A DNA stretch of 64,000 nt from Helichrysum umbraculigerum. Lineage: Eukaryota; Streptophyta; Magnoliopsida; Asterales; Asteraceae. The stretch spans positions 133,540,277 through 133,604,276 of the forward strand of contig CATIUR010000005.1 in assembly GCA_949592205.1 (NCBI GenBank). Direction: 5' to 3'. The position numbers and the translations under genes are program-made. Of this stretch, positions 11,223 through 21,607 are shown piece by piece. The notes below the pieces were generated by a model. The model did no database searches and was not told the origin of the DNA. It saw only the letters and a list, made by a program, of their open reading frames with translations. Every line of letters begins with the position of its first letter. The stretch's first letter is position 1.

Positions 11223-12111
11223 ATGAACACCAGCCCAGAAATCCGGCTGTCAACGTTAATTCCGACCAAAAATCCGTTTTAAACTCGTTTTTAAGCTATG
11301 AAATCATGTTCTATACATTGTAATGGACATATACATGTTATATAAACAACCACAAACGGAAAATACAAAGAATCGAGAGATTTCGGGATTTTGTCGGAAA
11401 CTTACAATTTGCCGAAATGAAAATCCGGAAAGGTAGAAATGTAGATCGTTGCGAGGTGGTCGTGAATCTCTAAAAATATTTGTGATCCGGTCGCGTTTCG
11501 TGGTAGTATTTTGCGATTTTAATAGTTTGGTGGTTTGTTTGTTTAGAGAGAAAAGTAGGGAGAGAGAGAGTGAAGAAAAGATAAATGAAGAAAGAAAAGG
11601 TGGGAATGGGAGGTTATCCTCCCATTTTTCGCCCCGCGTTCCCGCTCCGTACGGTGTTCGTTTGCTCCGTCGTTTAAACGTTAAATAATTATTTACATTT
11701 TAATTATAAGTTTTAAATTACGATTTATTACGCGATATATTATTTAAATAATTTACAAATCATTTTATATTTGTGTTATAAAACGTAAGTTAGTTTATTT
11801 CGTTTGCGCGTTTTTACAAATTTTGAATTGGGTAAGTTCGGTTTGTACGATACGAATGAATACGAAATATTATCAAAATAATATTTTTGGATATAAAAGC
11901 GTTATTTAATAAAAGTGGTCACCAACGTCCGTATAATATTGAATCGAAATACATCCGATTTAAATTGCGTACGATTTAATCAAATTGCATATTCGTATAT
12001 ATTCAACAATATATATAATTCGATACATTAATTAGCCTAACAAGGAACTAATTACATGTATTAACGTATGATTAGGCACTAATTACTAGTCCTAATTTGG
12101 CGGGTGTTACA

Positions 12112-12126
12112 TTCTCCCCCTGTTAG
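12112..12126 (-). other. Polypurine tract of family 1
   Basis: Minus strand ctaacagggggagaa directly abuts the 3' LTR, the normal place for the plus-strand primer. Confidence 0.85.
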
Positions 12127-12129
12127 AAG

Positions 12130-12146
12130 AATTTCGTCCCGAAATT
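12130..12146 (-). other. Palindrome between pol stop and PPT
   Basis: aatttcgggacgaaatt in element orientation, an interrupted palindrome (aatttcg-gga-cgaaatt) just after the pol stop. The same or nearly the same motif precedes the PPT in D (55705-55721, 60809-60825) and in non-coding C (31288-31306). Confidence 0.6.
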
Positions 12147-15100
12147 TAGCTCGAAGTCGTGTTTGATGTGGAATCAGTGAAGATTTGGGGATATTTGAGT
12201 CGCATTTGGTCTTCCCGTTCCCAGGTGAATTCCGGACCACGCCGCGAATTCCATCTGACCTTGACGATGGGAATACGACTTTGTTTCAGTTGTTTGACCT
12301 CACGGTCCATAATTTCAGCGGGTTCCTCAACGAAATGAAGTTTATCGTCAACACGAATTTTATCTAATGGAATAATAAGTGTCTCATCAGGCAGACACTT
12401 CTTCAAGTTTGAGATATGAAAAGTAGGGTGCACGCTGCTGAGTTCGGATGGCAGCTGCAATCGATAAGCTACGGGGCCAATCCGTTCAAGGATCTCAAAA
12501 GGCCCAATGTATCTGGGATTCAACTTCCCGCGTTTGCCAAAACGGATGACGCCTTTCCAAGGCGATACTTTTAAGAGAACTCGATCCCCAACTTGGAACT
12601 CGAGTGGTTTGCGTCTCACGTCAGCATAACTCTTCTGACGATCACGTGCGGCTTTGAGTCTGTTTTGGATTTCCACAATTTTCTCAGTGGTGGCGTGTAT
12701 GAGTTCAGGACCAGTGAGTTGACTATCTCCCACCTCAGTCCAACAGATCGGTGATCGGCACTTACAATCGTACAGTGCCTCAAAAGGTGCAGCCTTAATG
12801 CTGGCGTGATAACTGTTATTGTACGAAAATTCGCACAACGGTAGATGTTTTTCCCAGTTTGTACCGAAATCAACTACACAGGCTCGTAGCATGTCTTCCA
12901 GTGTTTGAATGGTTCGTTCACTTTGGCCATCGGTTTCAGGATGGTACGCGGTACTCATATCGAGACGGGTACCCAATGCTTTCTGAAGTGATTGCCAAAA
13001 GTGAGAAGTGAAACGGGCATCTCTGTCAGAGATGATTGAGACTGGAACACCGTGATGAGAAACGATTTCCTTGATGTAGATTTGTGTAAGGCGTTCCATT
13101 TTATCGTTTTCTTTGATTGCCAGGAAATGAGCAGATTTGGTGAGACGATCGACGATCACCCATATGGTATCGCAACCGCTCGACGACTTGGGTAGTTTGG
13201 TTATGAAATCCATGGCAATTTGATCCCATTTCCATTCAGGGATTTCAGGTTGTTGGAGTAAACCAGGTGGTTTCTGATGTTCGGTTTTGACTTTCGAGCA
13301 AGTAAGACACTTGCTGACATAAGTGGCGATTTCGGCTTTCATGTTTGGCCACCAAGAAAATTCCTTGATACCGTGGTACATCTTATCGGATCCCGGATGA
13401 ATAGAATATTTAGACTTGTGAGCCTCGTCCATCACCAAGTCTCTTAGGTTCCCAAAACTAGGCAACCAGATTTGGTTTGAGAAATACCTAATCCCGTTAG
13501 GTTTGATTTCAAATTGTTTGTCAATGCCCCGCAAGGCTTCATTTTTGATGTTTTCAGATTTCAAGGCTTCGATCTGAGCGGTATGAATTTGAATGGTAAG
13601 ATCGTTATGAATGGTCATACTGAGGGCTCGGACTCGAAGTGGTTTTGATAGTTCCTTTCGACTGAGGGCATCGGCCACAACATTAGCCTTCCCTGGATGG
13701 TACTTGATCTCACAATCGTAATCGGTAAGCAACTCGACCCATCGACGTTGCCTCATATTGAGATCCTTCTGATCGAAGATATGTTGGAGACTTTTATGAT
13801 CGGTAAAGATTGTGCACTTAGTGCCGTAGAGATAATGTCTCCATATTTTGAGAGCAAAAACGATAGCTCCAAGTTCGAGATCATGAGTGGTGTAGTTCTT
13901 TTCGTGAATTTTCAGCTGTCGTGAAGCATAAGCAATGACTTTGTCTCGTTGCATCAGCACACAACCGAGACCTTGGTGGGAAGCATCGCAGTATACCACG
14001 AAGTCATCGGTGCCTTCGGGTAAGGATAGAATTGGAGCACTGCAAAGCTTTTGTTTCAAGAGTTGGAACGCTGACTCCTGTTTTTCGGTCCAATCGAACC
14101 TTTTGTCCTTCTGAGTCAGTACCGTGAGTGGTTGAGCTATTTTGGAGAAATTTTCGATAAATCGTCGATAATACCCAGCAAGACCCAAAAATTGTCGTAC
14201 TTCAGTTGCAGAGGTGGGTGCTTGCCAGTCTTTGATTGCCTCGATTTTTGATGGGTCCACGTGAATTCCCTGACTGTCGATCACGTGACCAAGAAATTGA
14301 ACGGTTTGAATCCAGAACTCACACTTAGAGAATTTAGCGTAAAGCTCCTCGTGTCTAAGTAGTTCAAGGATGGTCTTAAGGTGTTGCGCATGTTCCTGCT
14401 CGTTGCGCGAGTAAATGAGTATGTCATCGATAAAGACAATGACAAACTTGTCGAGGTAAGGTTTGCACACCCAGTTCATGAGATCCATGAATACAGCCGG
14501 TGCGTTGGTTAGACCAAAGGGCATCACTTGGAATTCGTAGTGCCCGTAACGAGTTCTGAAAGCAGTTTTTGGAATATCGGCGTCGCGAACTCGTAACTGA
14601 TGATAACCTGATCGCAGATCGATTTTTGAGTAGAAACTTGAACCCTGAAGTTGGTCGAATAGATCATCAATGCGAGGAAGTGGATAACGGTTCTTGACGG
14701 TCAATTTGTTCAATTCTCGGTAGTCGATGCACATTCGGAAAGAACCGTCATTCTTTTTGACAAATAAGACCGGAGCTCCCCAAGGTGAAGAACTCGGTCT
14801 AATGAATCCTCTGTCCAGAAGTTCCTGTAACTGAGAGGACAACTCCTGAAGTTCGGATGGGGCTAAACGGTACGGTGCGCGGGCCACCGGTGCGGCACCC
14901 GGCACAAGATCAATCGAGAACTCAACCTGTCTAAGCGGAGGTAGACCAGGTAGTTCTTCCGGAAAGACTTCGGGAAAGTCTCTAACAATTGGCACATCCT
15001 CAAGTCGCTTCTCTTCCGACTTCTTCTCTGTGATGTGTGCAAGTATCGCAGGGTAACCCTTTCTCAGAAATTTTCGGGTTTTTAAGCAGGAGATTATATT

Positions 15101-16585
15101 GAGTCCCGTCCCACCGGTCTCCCCCTGTATGATCAAGGTTCCACCAATGGCGAGTGGGATACGGACGATTTTATCGTGACAAACGATTTCAGCTCGATGT
15201 TTGGACAACCAGTCCATTCCAATAATGACGTCGAAACTTCCGATTTCAATGGGTATAAGATCGATCGAAAAGGTTTCGTCAGCTAGGTTTAAAGTGCAAT
15301 TAGGTATCACACTGGTGGTTTCTACAAGTTTTCCATTGGCTAGCTCTACAGTGTACTTAACATCTAAGGTAACAGGAGTGATGTCAAGTAATGGGCAAAA
15401 ATCATCGGAGATAAAGCTTCTATCAGCACCAGTATCAAATAGAACAGAAGCAGTTAAGTTGTTGAGGAGGAACATACCCGAGACCACATTCGGGTCTTGA
15501 CGGGCGTCCCCAGATTTGATGACGAAAGCTCTGCTGCGAGTGTTGTTGTTGTTGTTGCGGTTGTTGTTGTTCTTCAGATTCGGGCACGTGTCCCTGAAGT
15601 GCCCGGGTTTTCCACACTCAAAGCATACTTTGGGTGGTCTGGTGTTGTTGTTTGAATTGTTGTTGGAGGGAGAGCGGCAGTCTTTGGTGAGGTGGCCGTA
15701 CCTCTTGCAATTGTTGCAAAAGGGACCACAGGAGCCTTTAGGGTGGCGACTGCACTTGGAACAATAAGGTTTGCTCCCAGTGTAGCCCCGGACGATGTCA
15801 GTGGTGGTGTTGTAAGCTTTGATGGTGTCAGGTTTCTTGTTTTGTTGGTTGGAGGGGTTGTTGTGGTAGTCAGACCACTTGCGTTTGTTGTTATGGGAGG
15901 ATGAAGTGGGTGGTTCAGAATCTTGGCTCATGGACATCAGGTCTTGGGCCAATAGGATCGCACCGTCAATGGTGGTTGGTTTTGAAGAGATGACGTGTCC
16001 CCGAACAGGATCAGGGAGACCAAGGGTGTACTTCCTGATTTTATCAGGTTCAGTGCTCACCATAGCTGGGCGAAGGGCAGCTAGTTGTTGAAACCTGGTG
16101 GTATAACCATCGATGTCACCACCCTGAACCTTTAAGTTCCAGAACTCCTCATCTAGCTTTTGGAGTTTGGCGATCGAGCAGTATTTGGCAGTGAGTTTTG
16201 CCTTCAATTCCTCCCAAGTGAGTTGGTAGGCAATGTCAGCACCCACTGATTGGGTATATGAATTCCACCAAGAGTGGGCATCATCTTCAAGAGAGCAGGT
16301 GGCGAAGTTTACTTTGTCGTTCTCCGCGCATTTACTAACACGGAAAACAGTTTCCATTTTCTCGAACCATCTGATCAGTCCGATGGCTCCTTCAGAACCC
16401 TTGAAGCTCGAGGGTTTGCAGCTTTGGAAGTCCTTGTAAGAACAAGGTTTGACGGCAGAGGTTCCAGCGGTATCGCTGTTTCTTGTGGAGTTTGGTGGGG
16501 TATTCCGAGCCAAGGCTTCAGTCACAGCCTGGGTTATGAGTGAGGTAATCTGTGCATCGGTGTAAGGTCTGGTCTTTGGCGGCAT
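12146..16585 (-). CDS. Ty3/gypsy Gag-Pol polyprotein with chromodomain-like end
   Basis: 1,479 residues in one frame. Gag core at about 46-215 (Retrotrans_gag, SWWNSY); CCHC zinc knuckles at about 275-335 (CNNCKRYGHLTKDC, CFECGKPGHFRDTC); aspartic protease at about 372-470 with FDTGADRS and a second motif IIGMDW; reverse transcriptase at about 555-770 with VFIDDILIY; RNase H at about 860-975 (YCDAS, TDHKSL, DALSR); integrase with an HHCC zinc motif at about 1056-1096 and catalytic Asp 1126, Asp 1187 and Glu 1223; chromodomain-like tail at about 1400-1470 (VRWNSRRGPEFTWERED). The order protease-RT-RNase H-integrase is Ty3/gypsy. The start MPPKTRPYTDAQ matches the Gag start of D. No stop or frameshift is present, so the protein could still be made. 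Confidence 0.95.
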   Translation of the reverse strand: MPPKTRPYTDAQITSLITQAVTEALARNTPPNSTRNSDTAGTSAVKPCSYKDFQSCKPSSFKGSEGAIGLIRWFEKMETVFRVSKCAENDKVNFATCSLEDDAHSWWNSYTQSVGADIAYQLTWEELKAKLTAKYCSIAKLQKLDEEFWNLKVQGGDIDGYTTRFQQLAALRPAMVSTEPDKIRKYTLGLPDPVRGHVISSKPTTIDGAILLAQDLMSMSQDSEPPTSSSHNNKRKWSDYHNNPSNQQNKKPDTIKAYNTTTDIVRGYTGSKPYCSKCSRHPKGSCGPFCNNCKRYGHLTKDCRSPSNNNSNNNTRPPKVCFECGKPGHFRDTCPNLKNNNNRNNNNNTRSRAFVIKSGDARQDPNVVSGMFLLNNLTASVLFDTGADRSFISDDFCPLLDITPVTLDVKYTVELANGKLVETTSVIPNCTLNLADETFSIDLIPIEIGSFDVIIGMDWLSKHRAEIVCHDKIVRIPLAIGGTLIIQGETGGTGLNIISCLKTRKFLRKGYPAILAHITEKKSEEKRLEDVPIVRDFPEVFPEELPGLPPLRQVEFSIDLVPGAAPVARAPYRLAPSELQELSSQLQELLDRGFIRPSSSPWGAPVLFVKKNDGSFRMCIDYRELNKLTVKNRYPLPRIDDLFDQLQGSSFYSKIDLRSGYHQLRVRDADIPKTAFRTRYGHYEFQVMPFGLTNAPAVFMDLMNWVCKPYLDKFVIVFIDDILIYSRNEQEHAQHLKTILELLRHEELYAKFSKCEFWIQTVQFLGHVIDSQGIHVDPSKIEAIKDWQAPTSATEVRQFLGLAGYYRRFIENFSKIAQPLTVLTQKDKRFDWTEKQESAFQLLKQKLCSAPILSLPEGTDDFVVYCDASHQGLGCVLMQRDKVIAYASRQLKIHEKNYTTHDLELGAIVFALKIWRHYLYGTKCTIFTDHKSLQHIFDQKDLNMRQRRWVELLTDYDCEIKYHPGKANVVADALSRKELSKPLRVRALSMTIHNDLTIQIHTAQIEALKSENIKNEALRGIDKQFEIKPNGIRYFSNQIWLPSFGNLRDLVMDEAHKSKYSIHPGSDKMYHGIKEFSWWPNMKAEIATYVSKCLTCSKVKTEHQKPPGLLQQPEIPEWKWDQIAMDFITKLPKSSSGCDTIWVIVDRLTKSAHFLAIKENDKMERLTQIYIKEIVSHHGVPVSIISDRDARFTSHFWQSLQKALGTRLDMSTAYHPETDGQSERTIQTLEDMLRACVVDFGTNWEKHLPLCEFSYNNSYHASIKAAPFEALYDCKCRSPICWTEVGDSQLTGPELIHATTEKIVEIQNRLKAARDRQKSYADVRRKPLEFQVGDRVLLKVSPWKGVIRFGKRGKLNPRYIGPFEILERIGPVAYRLQLPSELSSVHPTFHISNLKKCLPDETLIIPLDKIRVDDKLHFVEEPAEIMDREVKQLKQSRIPIVKVRWNSRRGPEFTWEREDQMRLKYPQIFTDSTSNTTSS

Positions 16586-16866
16586 GATTCTTCAATAAAA
16601 GAAATGAAGATAAATGAGATTCTGTAGGAACTTGTAATTGTCACAGATGTACATGTATAAAAGCAGTAATACATAACATCAACAGGAAAAATGACGATTA
16701 ATATGAGTTGAACCACAAGGAATATTTGATAGCTAATACGAGTTCAAAGGTTACATCCTACAGATGTATTACAAAAGATGTCGGGAATTGTTACATCCGA
16801 CCGAATTATAGAGTAACGCGTAGATAGTTACTAGATTACAGGATAGATTACAAGACAAAGACTACA

Positions 16867-17358
16867 CTAGTCTTGACGTAGATTAATTTGTTCCATCATC
16901 GTGACAAGACGGTCCACAGTGGTTGCAAGCCTGCTGGCTTGTCGGACGTTGTCTTCTGCTAGTGCAAGTCGTTGGGTTAGTCCACGCGCATACTCTTCTG
17001 CTTCATGTGAGCGCTGTTCACATTCTTCCATCCTTTGTTGTAGAAGGGCATTTTCCACCCTTATTTCTATTATTTGGTTGCGAAGGACATCCATGTTGTT
17101 GTTTGTGGTTTCAAGGTCGTCGGAGACCTGTTCAATGCGTTCTAGAGATGTAAGTCGCCAGTTTTCGTTGGTTTCCTGCAACACGACATCCATGGTGCGA
17201 AGTCGCTGCTCATGTTGGTTTACTCTAGCGGCTAAAGCCGGTAAGGCGATGTGAGTGGGATACGGGCCAGCTCGAGGCAACCTGTTGTTCCTCCTTGCTA
17301 CCCTTGGGTTCTGCGACCCGGATGGAGAACGAGATGAATTTGATGGGATGTTTGCCAT
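16867..17358 (-). CDS. Leader ORF, coiled-coil protein of the retrotransposon
   Basis: 163 residues between the PBS and gag, same strand as gag-pol but in a different frame. Residues about 1-35 are basic and Ser/Pro/Arg-rich (SPSGSQNPRVARRNNRLPR). Residues about 45-160 are a long predicted coiled coil with heptad-like Leu/Ile/Val spacing and many Glu/Gln/Arg (NQHEQRLRTMDV, LLQQRMEECEQ, LVTMMEQINL). No enzyme motif. It could multimerise, help Gag assembly or bind nucleic acid; this is inference. The leader of D is similar on the PBS side of this ORF but lacks it. Confidence 0.6.
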   Translation of the reverse strand: MANIPSNSSRSPSGSQNPRVARRNNRLPRAGPYPTHIALPALAARVNQHEQRLRTMDVVLQETNENWRLTSLERIEQVSDDLETTNNNMDVLRNQIIEIRVENALLQQRMEECEQRSHEAEEYARGLTQRLALAEDNVRQASRLATTVDRLVTMMEQINLRQD

Positions 17359-17670
17359 TTCTGAGACAAAGCGTTAGTAAGATTGAGGCCTATATTCATA
17401 TAGCTCCTATATAATATAGCCTAATGAGTGTCTATCATAAACATGTTTGAGTCTCGGTTCTCTCGAGGTCAGAGTCTTCTATTGTACCCTGTTCAGCCAT
17501 AACTACTTTCAGATCTTACATCATCTTTGCTTAATTGTACATAGTTGATCAGGCTATGTTAAATTAAACTCGTATGCTGTAATCCCTGAACCAGTCATAC
17601 CTAATAAGGAATACCGCCTAATGGTCATAGTCTAGGCTCACTAAATGCAACCTAGTTCACTATAACCTTA

Positions 17671-17683
17671 GGCTCTGATACCA
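17671..17683 (-). other. Primer binding site, initiator tRNA-Met
   Basis: Minus strand TGGTATCAGAGCC starts three bases inside the 5' LTR. It complements the 3' end of plant initiator tRNA-Met, the usual primer for many plant Ty3 and Ty1 elements. Confidence 0.9.
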
Positions 17684-17686
17684 ATC

Positions 17687-20138
17687 TGTAACACCCCCAA
17701 ATTTGATGATTTGCGGAAGCTTGATTTGGGTGTTACTAATCAATAACAAAGCACAAAGATAAATAGCAAACGACTCTATATGCGTCGTTTTAACAAAATA
17801 CATTGATTACTGAAATGTTTACAACATTTAAAGCGTTACATAGCTCGAGTTAAATAAAATGAGATTTCAGTACATAAGTACTTGTACAAAATATACTAAT
17901 GCAAGAAAATCTCAATCGTCTGTATGCTGACTCGAGCTAAATCCTGAAGCAGAAACATCCTACTGCTGGGTACCTGCGATATATGCTAAAAGGTCAGCTA
18001 TAAAGCTGGTGAGCTCACAGGTTTGAAATCAAGTAATATCGTATGAACCGCAAGATTTAAATAGTGAATTGCATCCAGCAATTAAATAATGAATTGCATC
18101 CAGCAATTAAATAATGAATTGCATCCAGCAATTAAATAATGAATTGCATCCAGCAATTAAATAATGAATTGCATCCAGCAATTAAATAATGAATTGCATC
18201 CAGCAATTAAATGATAATCATCGTGTATACAGCCATGAGCACATAGTTGAGCTTAACTCGAGGGCCGGGTCCCCTATAGAGAATTCCGGGCGAGGTGCCT
18301 CCACGAATGCCTAATCAACATTCGTCTTCCCAAATATTAGTACGTCCGTTTACCCGGTTAGTGCTTGCTAACCCGAACGAGGAGGGTCAATCCTATATGG
18401 TACCATATACTAATATTCACGCTACAACGTATTAACAACTATGCTGACGGAGGACTTTCAAATGATTAGTTTCGAAAAACTCATGTAGTATATGAAAAGT
18501 TGGTACTTGCGTTCACATGTTAAAAGTTTGAGCAGTATATCACACCCCTGAGTAAAACAGTAAAAAGTGGGGCTATGAGACTCACCTGAGTCTGAATGCG
18601 TTTAAACAAACGTAAGTTGATTAGCGAGTAATGAAGTCCAACGACTTGTAACCTGAGGGTGTCCACGACACGCGATGGTTATAATCATGATTGGGTATCT
18701 CAAAAGATCACCCATGTAGTTGTTACACAACTATATATGTCCAAATTACTTCGATTTGGTTGATTTGATAAATGTTTGAAAACATGTACAGCCCGTTGGT
18801 GATGGGTTTGGAATAATAAACTTTAAGTATTATTATTTTGTAATAGGCGTTTTGCACTTAAAAGTGTGTCCCAAAGTGTTTTATAAGTCGTATCGTATAA
18901 GTGTTTGAGGTTATATAGTTCCGACACTTAGTGAAATTGAGATTTGAAAACCTGCTGTTTTATGCGACACAATCATGCGACACTAAATGAATTATGCGAC
19001 ACAAGGGTTGTGTCGCATTGGAGTGCGACACAATGTCCATACGACACACAGGTTGTGTCGCATGGATGCGAAATGCTGATTCAACAGCGACATAGTGATT
19101 GTGTCGTATGGGTATGCGACATAGTGGTTGTGTCACAGGACTTGCGACACTAATTATTTGGTACGACATAAGGTACGACACAAGGGAGTTTATGCGACAC
19201 AAAGGCTAAAATACGACACAACATGCGACACAAGGCTTGTGTCGCATGGATGAACACCAGCCCAGAAATCCGGCTGTCAACGTTAATTCCGACCAAAAAT
19301 CCGTTTTAAACTCGTTTTTAAGCTATGAAATCATGTTCTATACATTGTAATGGACATATACATGTTATATAAACAACCACAAACGGAAAATACAAAGAAT
19401 CGAGAGATTTCGGGATTTTGTCGGAAACTTACAATTTGCCGAAATGAAAATCCGGAAAGGTAGAAATGTAGATCGTTGCGAGGTGGTCGTGAATCTCTAA
19501 AAATATTTGTGATCCGGTCGCGTTTCGTGGTAGTATTTTGCGATTTTAATAGTTTGGTGGTTTGTTTGTTTAGAGAGAAAAGTAGGGAGAGAGAGAGTGA
19601 AGAAAAGATAAATGAAGAAAGAAAAGGTGGGAATGGGAGGTTATCCTCCCATTTTTCGCCCCGCGTTCCCGCTCCGTACGGTGTTCGTTTGCTCCGTCGT
19701 TTAAACGTTAAATAATTATTTACATTTTAATTATAAGTTTTAAATTACGATTTATTACGCGATATATTATTTAAATAATTTACAAATCATTTTATATTTG
19801 TGTTATAAAACGTAAGTTAGTTTATTTGGTTTGCGCGTTTTTACAAATTTTGAATTGGGTAAGTTCGGTTTGTACGATACGAATGAATACGAAATATTAT
19901 CAAAATAATATTTTTGGATATAAAAGCGTTATTTAATAAAAGTGGTCACCAACGTCCGTATAATATTGAATCGAAATACATCCGATTTAAATTGCGTACG
20001 ATTTAATCAAATCGCATATTCGTATATATTCAACAATATATATAATTCGATACATTAATTAGCCTAACAAGGAACTAATTACATGTATTAACGTATGATT
20101 AGGCACTAATTACTAGTCCTAATTTGGCGGGTGTTACA
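17687..20138 (-). repeat. 5' LTR of family 1
   Basis: 2,452 bp, nearly identical to the 3' LTR; it has six rather than five 25-bp units and about eight point differences (for example near 18790, 18954, 19017, 19135 and 19829). Confidence 0.95.
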
Positions 20139-20143
20139 CTTAG

Positions 20144-20179
20144 ACAGGGTCAACTCGAAAACCGGGTTTTAAAACATTG
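20144..20179. mobile_element. hAT-type MITE, right part
   Basis: Resumes as acagggtcaactcgaaaacc and ends aaaacattg, the inverse of the left end CAATGTTTT. Followed by the target duplication cgaacaac and copy 1 of the segmental duplication. Confidence 0.85.
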
Positions 20180-20494
20180 CGAACAACTTAGTATACCGGT
20201 CACAATGAATTCATATCTTCGTTATAACATTAAAACAGTTTTTCCTTTTGTCGTCCTAAATGAAGAGAAGCAACCGACGAAGCCGTGTAATGCGGTCTAA
20301 TTAGCAAAATAACCCACCCTAATTACCACCAACAACTCTGATTTCCATTTGTTAGACTTTGAATTAAAAATGAAATTTGAATAAAAAAATTCGGTGAAAC
20401 CTCATAAAACCTTCTCTAAGTTTCAAGTTAATTCAAATATCTGTCAAATACTCAAATACGTATTAGGGTTCCAAGTTTTTCATTATTCAATCTC
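20180..20494. other. End of duplication copy 1 and gene-like leader
   Basis: 20180-20250 matches 22309-22350 (ataccggtcac, cataacattaaaaca). The rest is unique, and its end has CT-rich leader-like sequence (cattattcaatctcgtgctg) before the ORF at 20510. Confidence 0.5.
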
Positions 20495-20509
20495 GTGCTG
20501 TCAATTCCG

Positions 20510-20926
20510 ATGGCAAAAGGCTTTAATCGGAAAAATGTCCGATCAATTACGGCGGATATAAACTCTGAATCAGAAGAACACAAACGACGTAGAGAACTCG
20601 CAATATCAGAAAATTTGATATCTGAAACTCCGGCGACAGCTACGTCATCCGCTTTAAGCCCTTCGAAAGTTGAAATTCAACTTCATCAAAATAAAGATAT
20701 AGTCACATTGTGCAGGGAGAAACGGTTTCTCTTCTCATTTTCGGCTAGACTTACACCGATAGGAGATGGTGTGATCGGTGAGCTAGAGGATCTGAATTCC
20801 AGAAACCATATCCTGTATCTGAATTTTGAGAAGGTTTTTTTAATTCTTTATATTAATAATTTGTATATGTTTCTAGTTTTTGGGCTATCATTTGGTTCAT
20901 ATGTATATGTATGTTTATGCTCATGA
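20510..20926 (+). pseudogene. Possible gene fragment or first exon, unknown
   Basis: I do not recognise it. From MAKGFNRKN the frame gives a basic, Ser/Glu-rich N-terminus (NSESEEHKRRRELAISEN), an Ala/Thr/Ser linker, then KVEIQLHQNKDIVTLCREKR. Codon use looks protein-like up to about residue 105 (LYLNFEK). It then runs into hydrophobic, intron-like AT-rich sequence after aag|gttttt, a weak donor. An alternative in-frame Met lies at 20495. Downstream it meets a hAT MITE at 21008. It may be an orphan first exon or a captured fragment. Confidence 0.3.
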
Positions 20927-21007
20927 TTTTGACCTCAATAGTGTGTGTAGTTTTGTGAGATAGTGATTAGGTTTATTTTCCGCTTATGATTTTGACCTAG
21001 TTAGTAC

Positions 21008-21495
21008 CAATGTTTTGAAGCCCGGATTGACCCGGCCAGTTGAACCGGTTGAACCGCGACCCGGCCATCTAACCGGGTCAACTAGGAGCGGGTTTTCAAT
21101 GCTTTTCAACTCGGGTTGAGCCGGTGGATTTTCCGGGCGAACCGTTGACCCGGTGATCCGGAACCCGACGGGTTAACATTTTTTCCTTTTTTTAATTTTT
21201 TTCGTTGACAAATTGACTAAGAAATAAGAGATAATTTCGCTCATATTATTGTAAAGTCTCAATATTACACTAATATTCTATTAAATGTCAAAATTATCGA
21301 TGTACATATCTTTATTTGAAGGTATTAGACTTCTAAACTTACATATACACTCCTCGATTATGATGTGAAACATATATTAAATATAAATTATTATAAATAA
21401 CAAAAAATCCAAATCGGTTGACCCAGTGGTTCAACCGGTTGAACCGGACCCAACACTTAGACAGGGTCAACTCGAAAACCGGGTTTAAAACATTG
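21008..21495. mobile_element. hAT-type MITE, intact copy, 488 bp
   Basis: CAATGTTTTGAAG...TTTAAAACATTG with a perfect 8-bp target duplication gttagtac (21000-21007 and 21496-21503). Over 90% identical by eye to the split copy at 9220/20179. GC-rich ends with gttgaaccggttgaacc-type repeats, AT-rich middle, no ORF. Confidence 0.9.
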
Positions 21496-21607
21496 GTTAG
21501 TACTACTCTCAAATAAATAGTTTCGTACATAAAATGACGGTCAATTTTGTTACGTACATACAATGTAGGTCAACGCATAGATATATACATTAAAAATCAT
21601 TTAACTT

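Larger units (their letters stand above)
9685..12111 (-). repeat. 3' LTR of family 1
   Basis: 2,427 bp. In element orientation it holds a CT-rich leader-like tract (near 11540-11600), a cattGTAAG-type donor motif at 11401-11405, the TGCGACACAA repeat cluster, a cagGTGAGT motif at 10553-10558, a 25-bp minisatellite with five units, a hairpin at 9990-10008 and a CAG at 9972-9974. The matching 5' LTR is at 17687-20138. Confidence 0.95.
9685..20138 (-). mobile_element. Complete Ty3/gypsy LTR retrotransposon (family 1)
   Basis: A 10,454 bp element in minus orientation with LTRs of 2,427 and 2,452 bp starting TGTAACACC and ending GGTGTTACA. The 5-bp target duplication is cttag (9680-9684 and 20139-20143). 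It has an initiator tRNA-Met PBS, a leader ORF, one gag-pol frame and a PPT. By eye the LTRs differ by about eight substitutions plus one 25-bp repeat unit, so insertion was recent. Every required part is present without frameshift, so it may be an autonomous element or a very recent copy. Confidence 0.95.
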
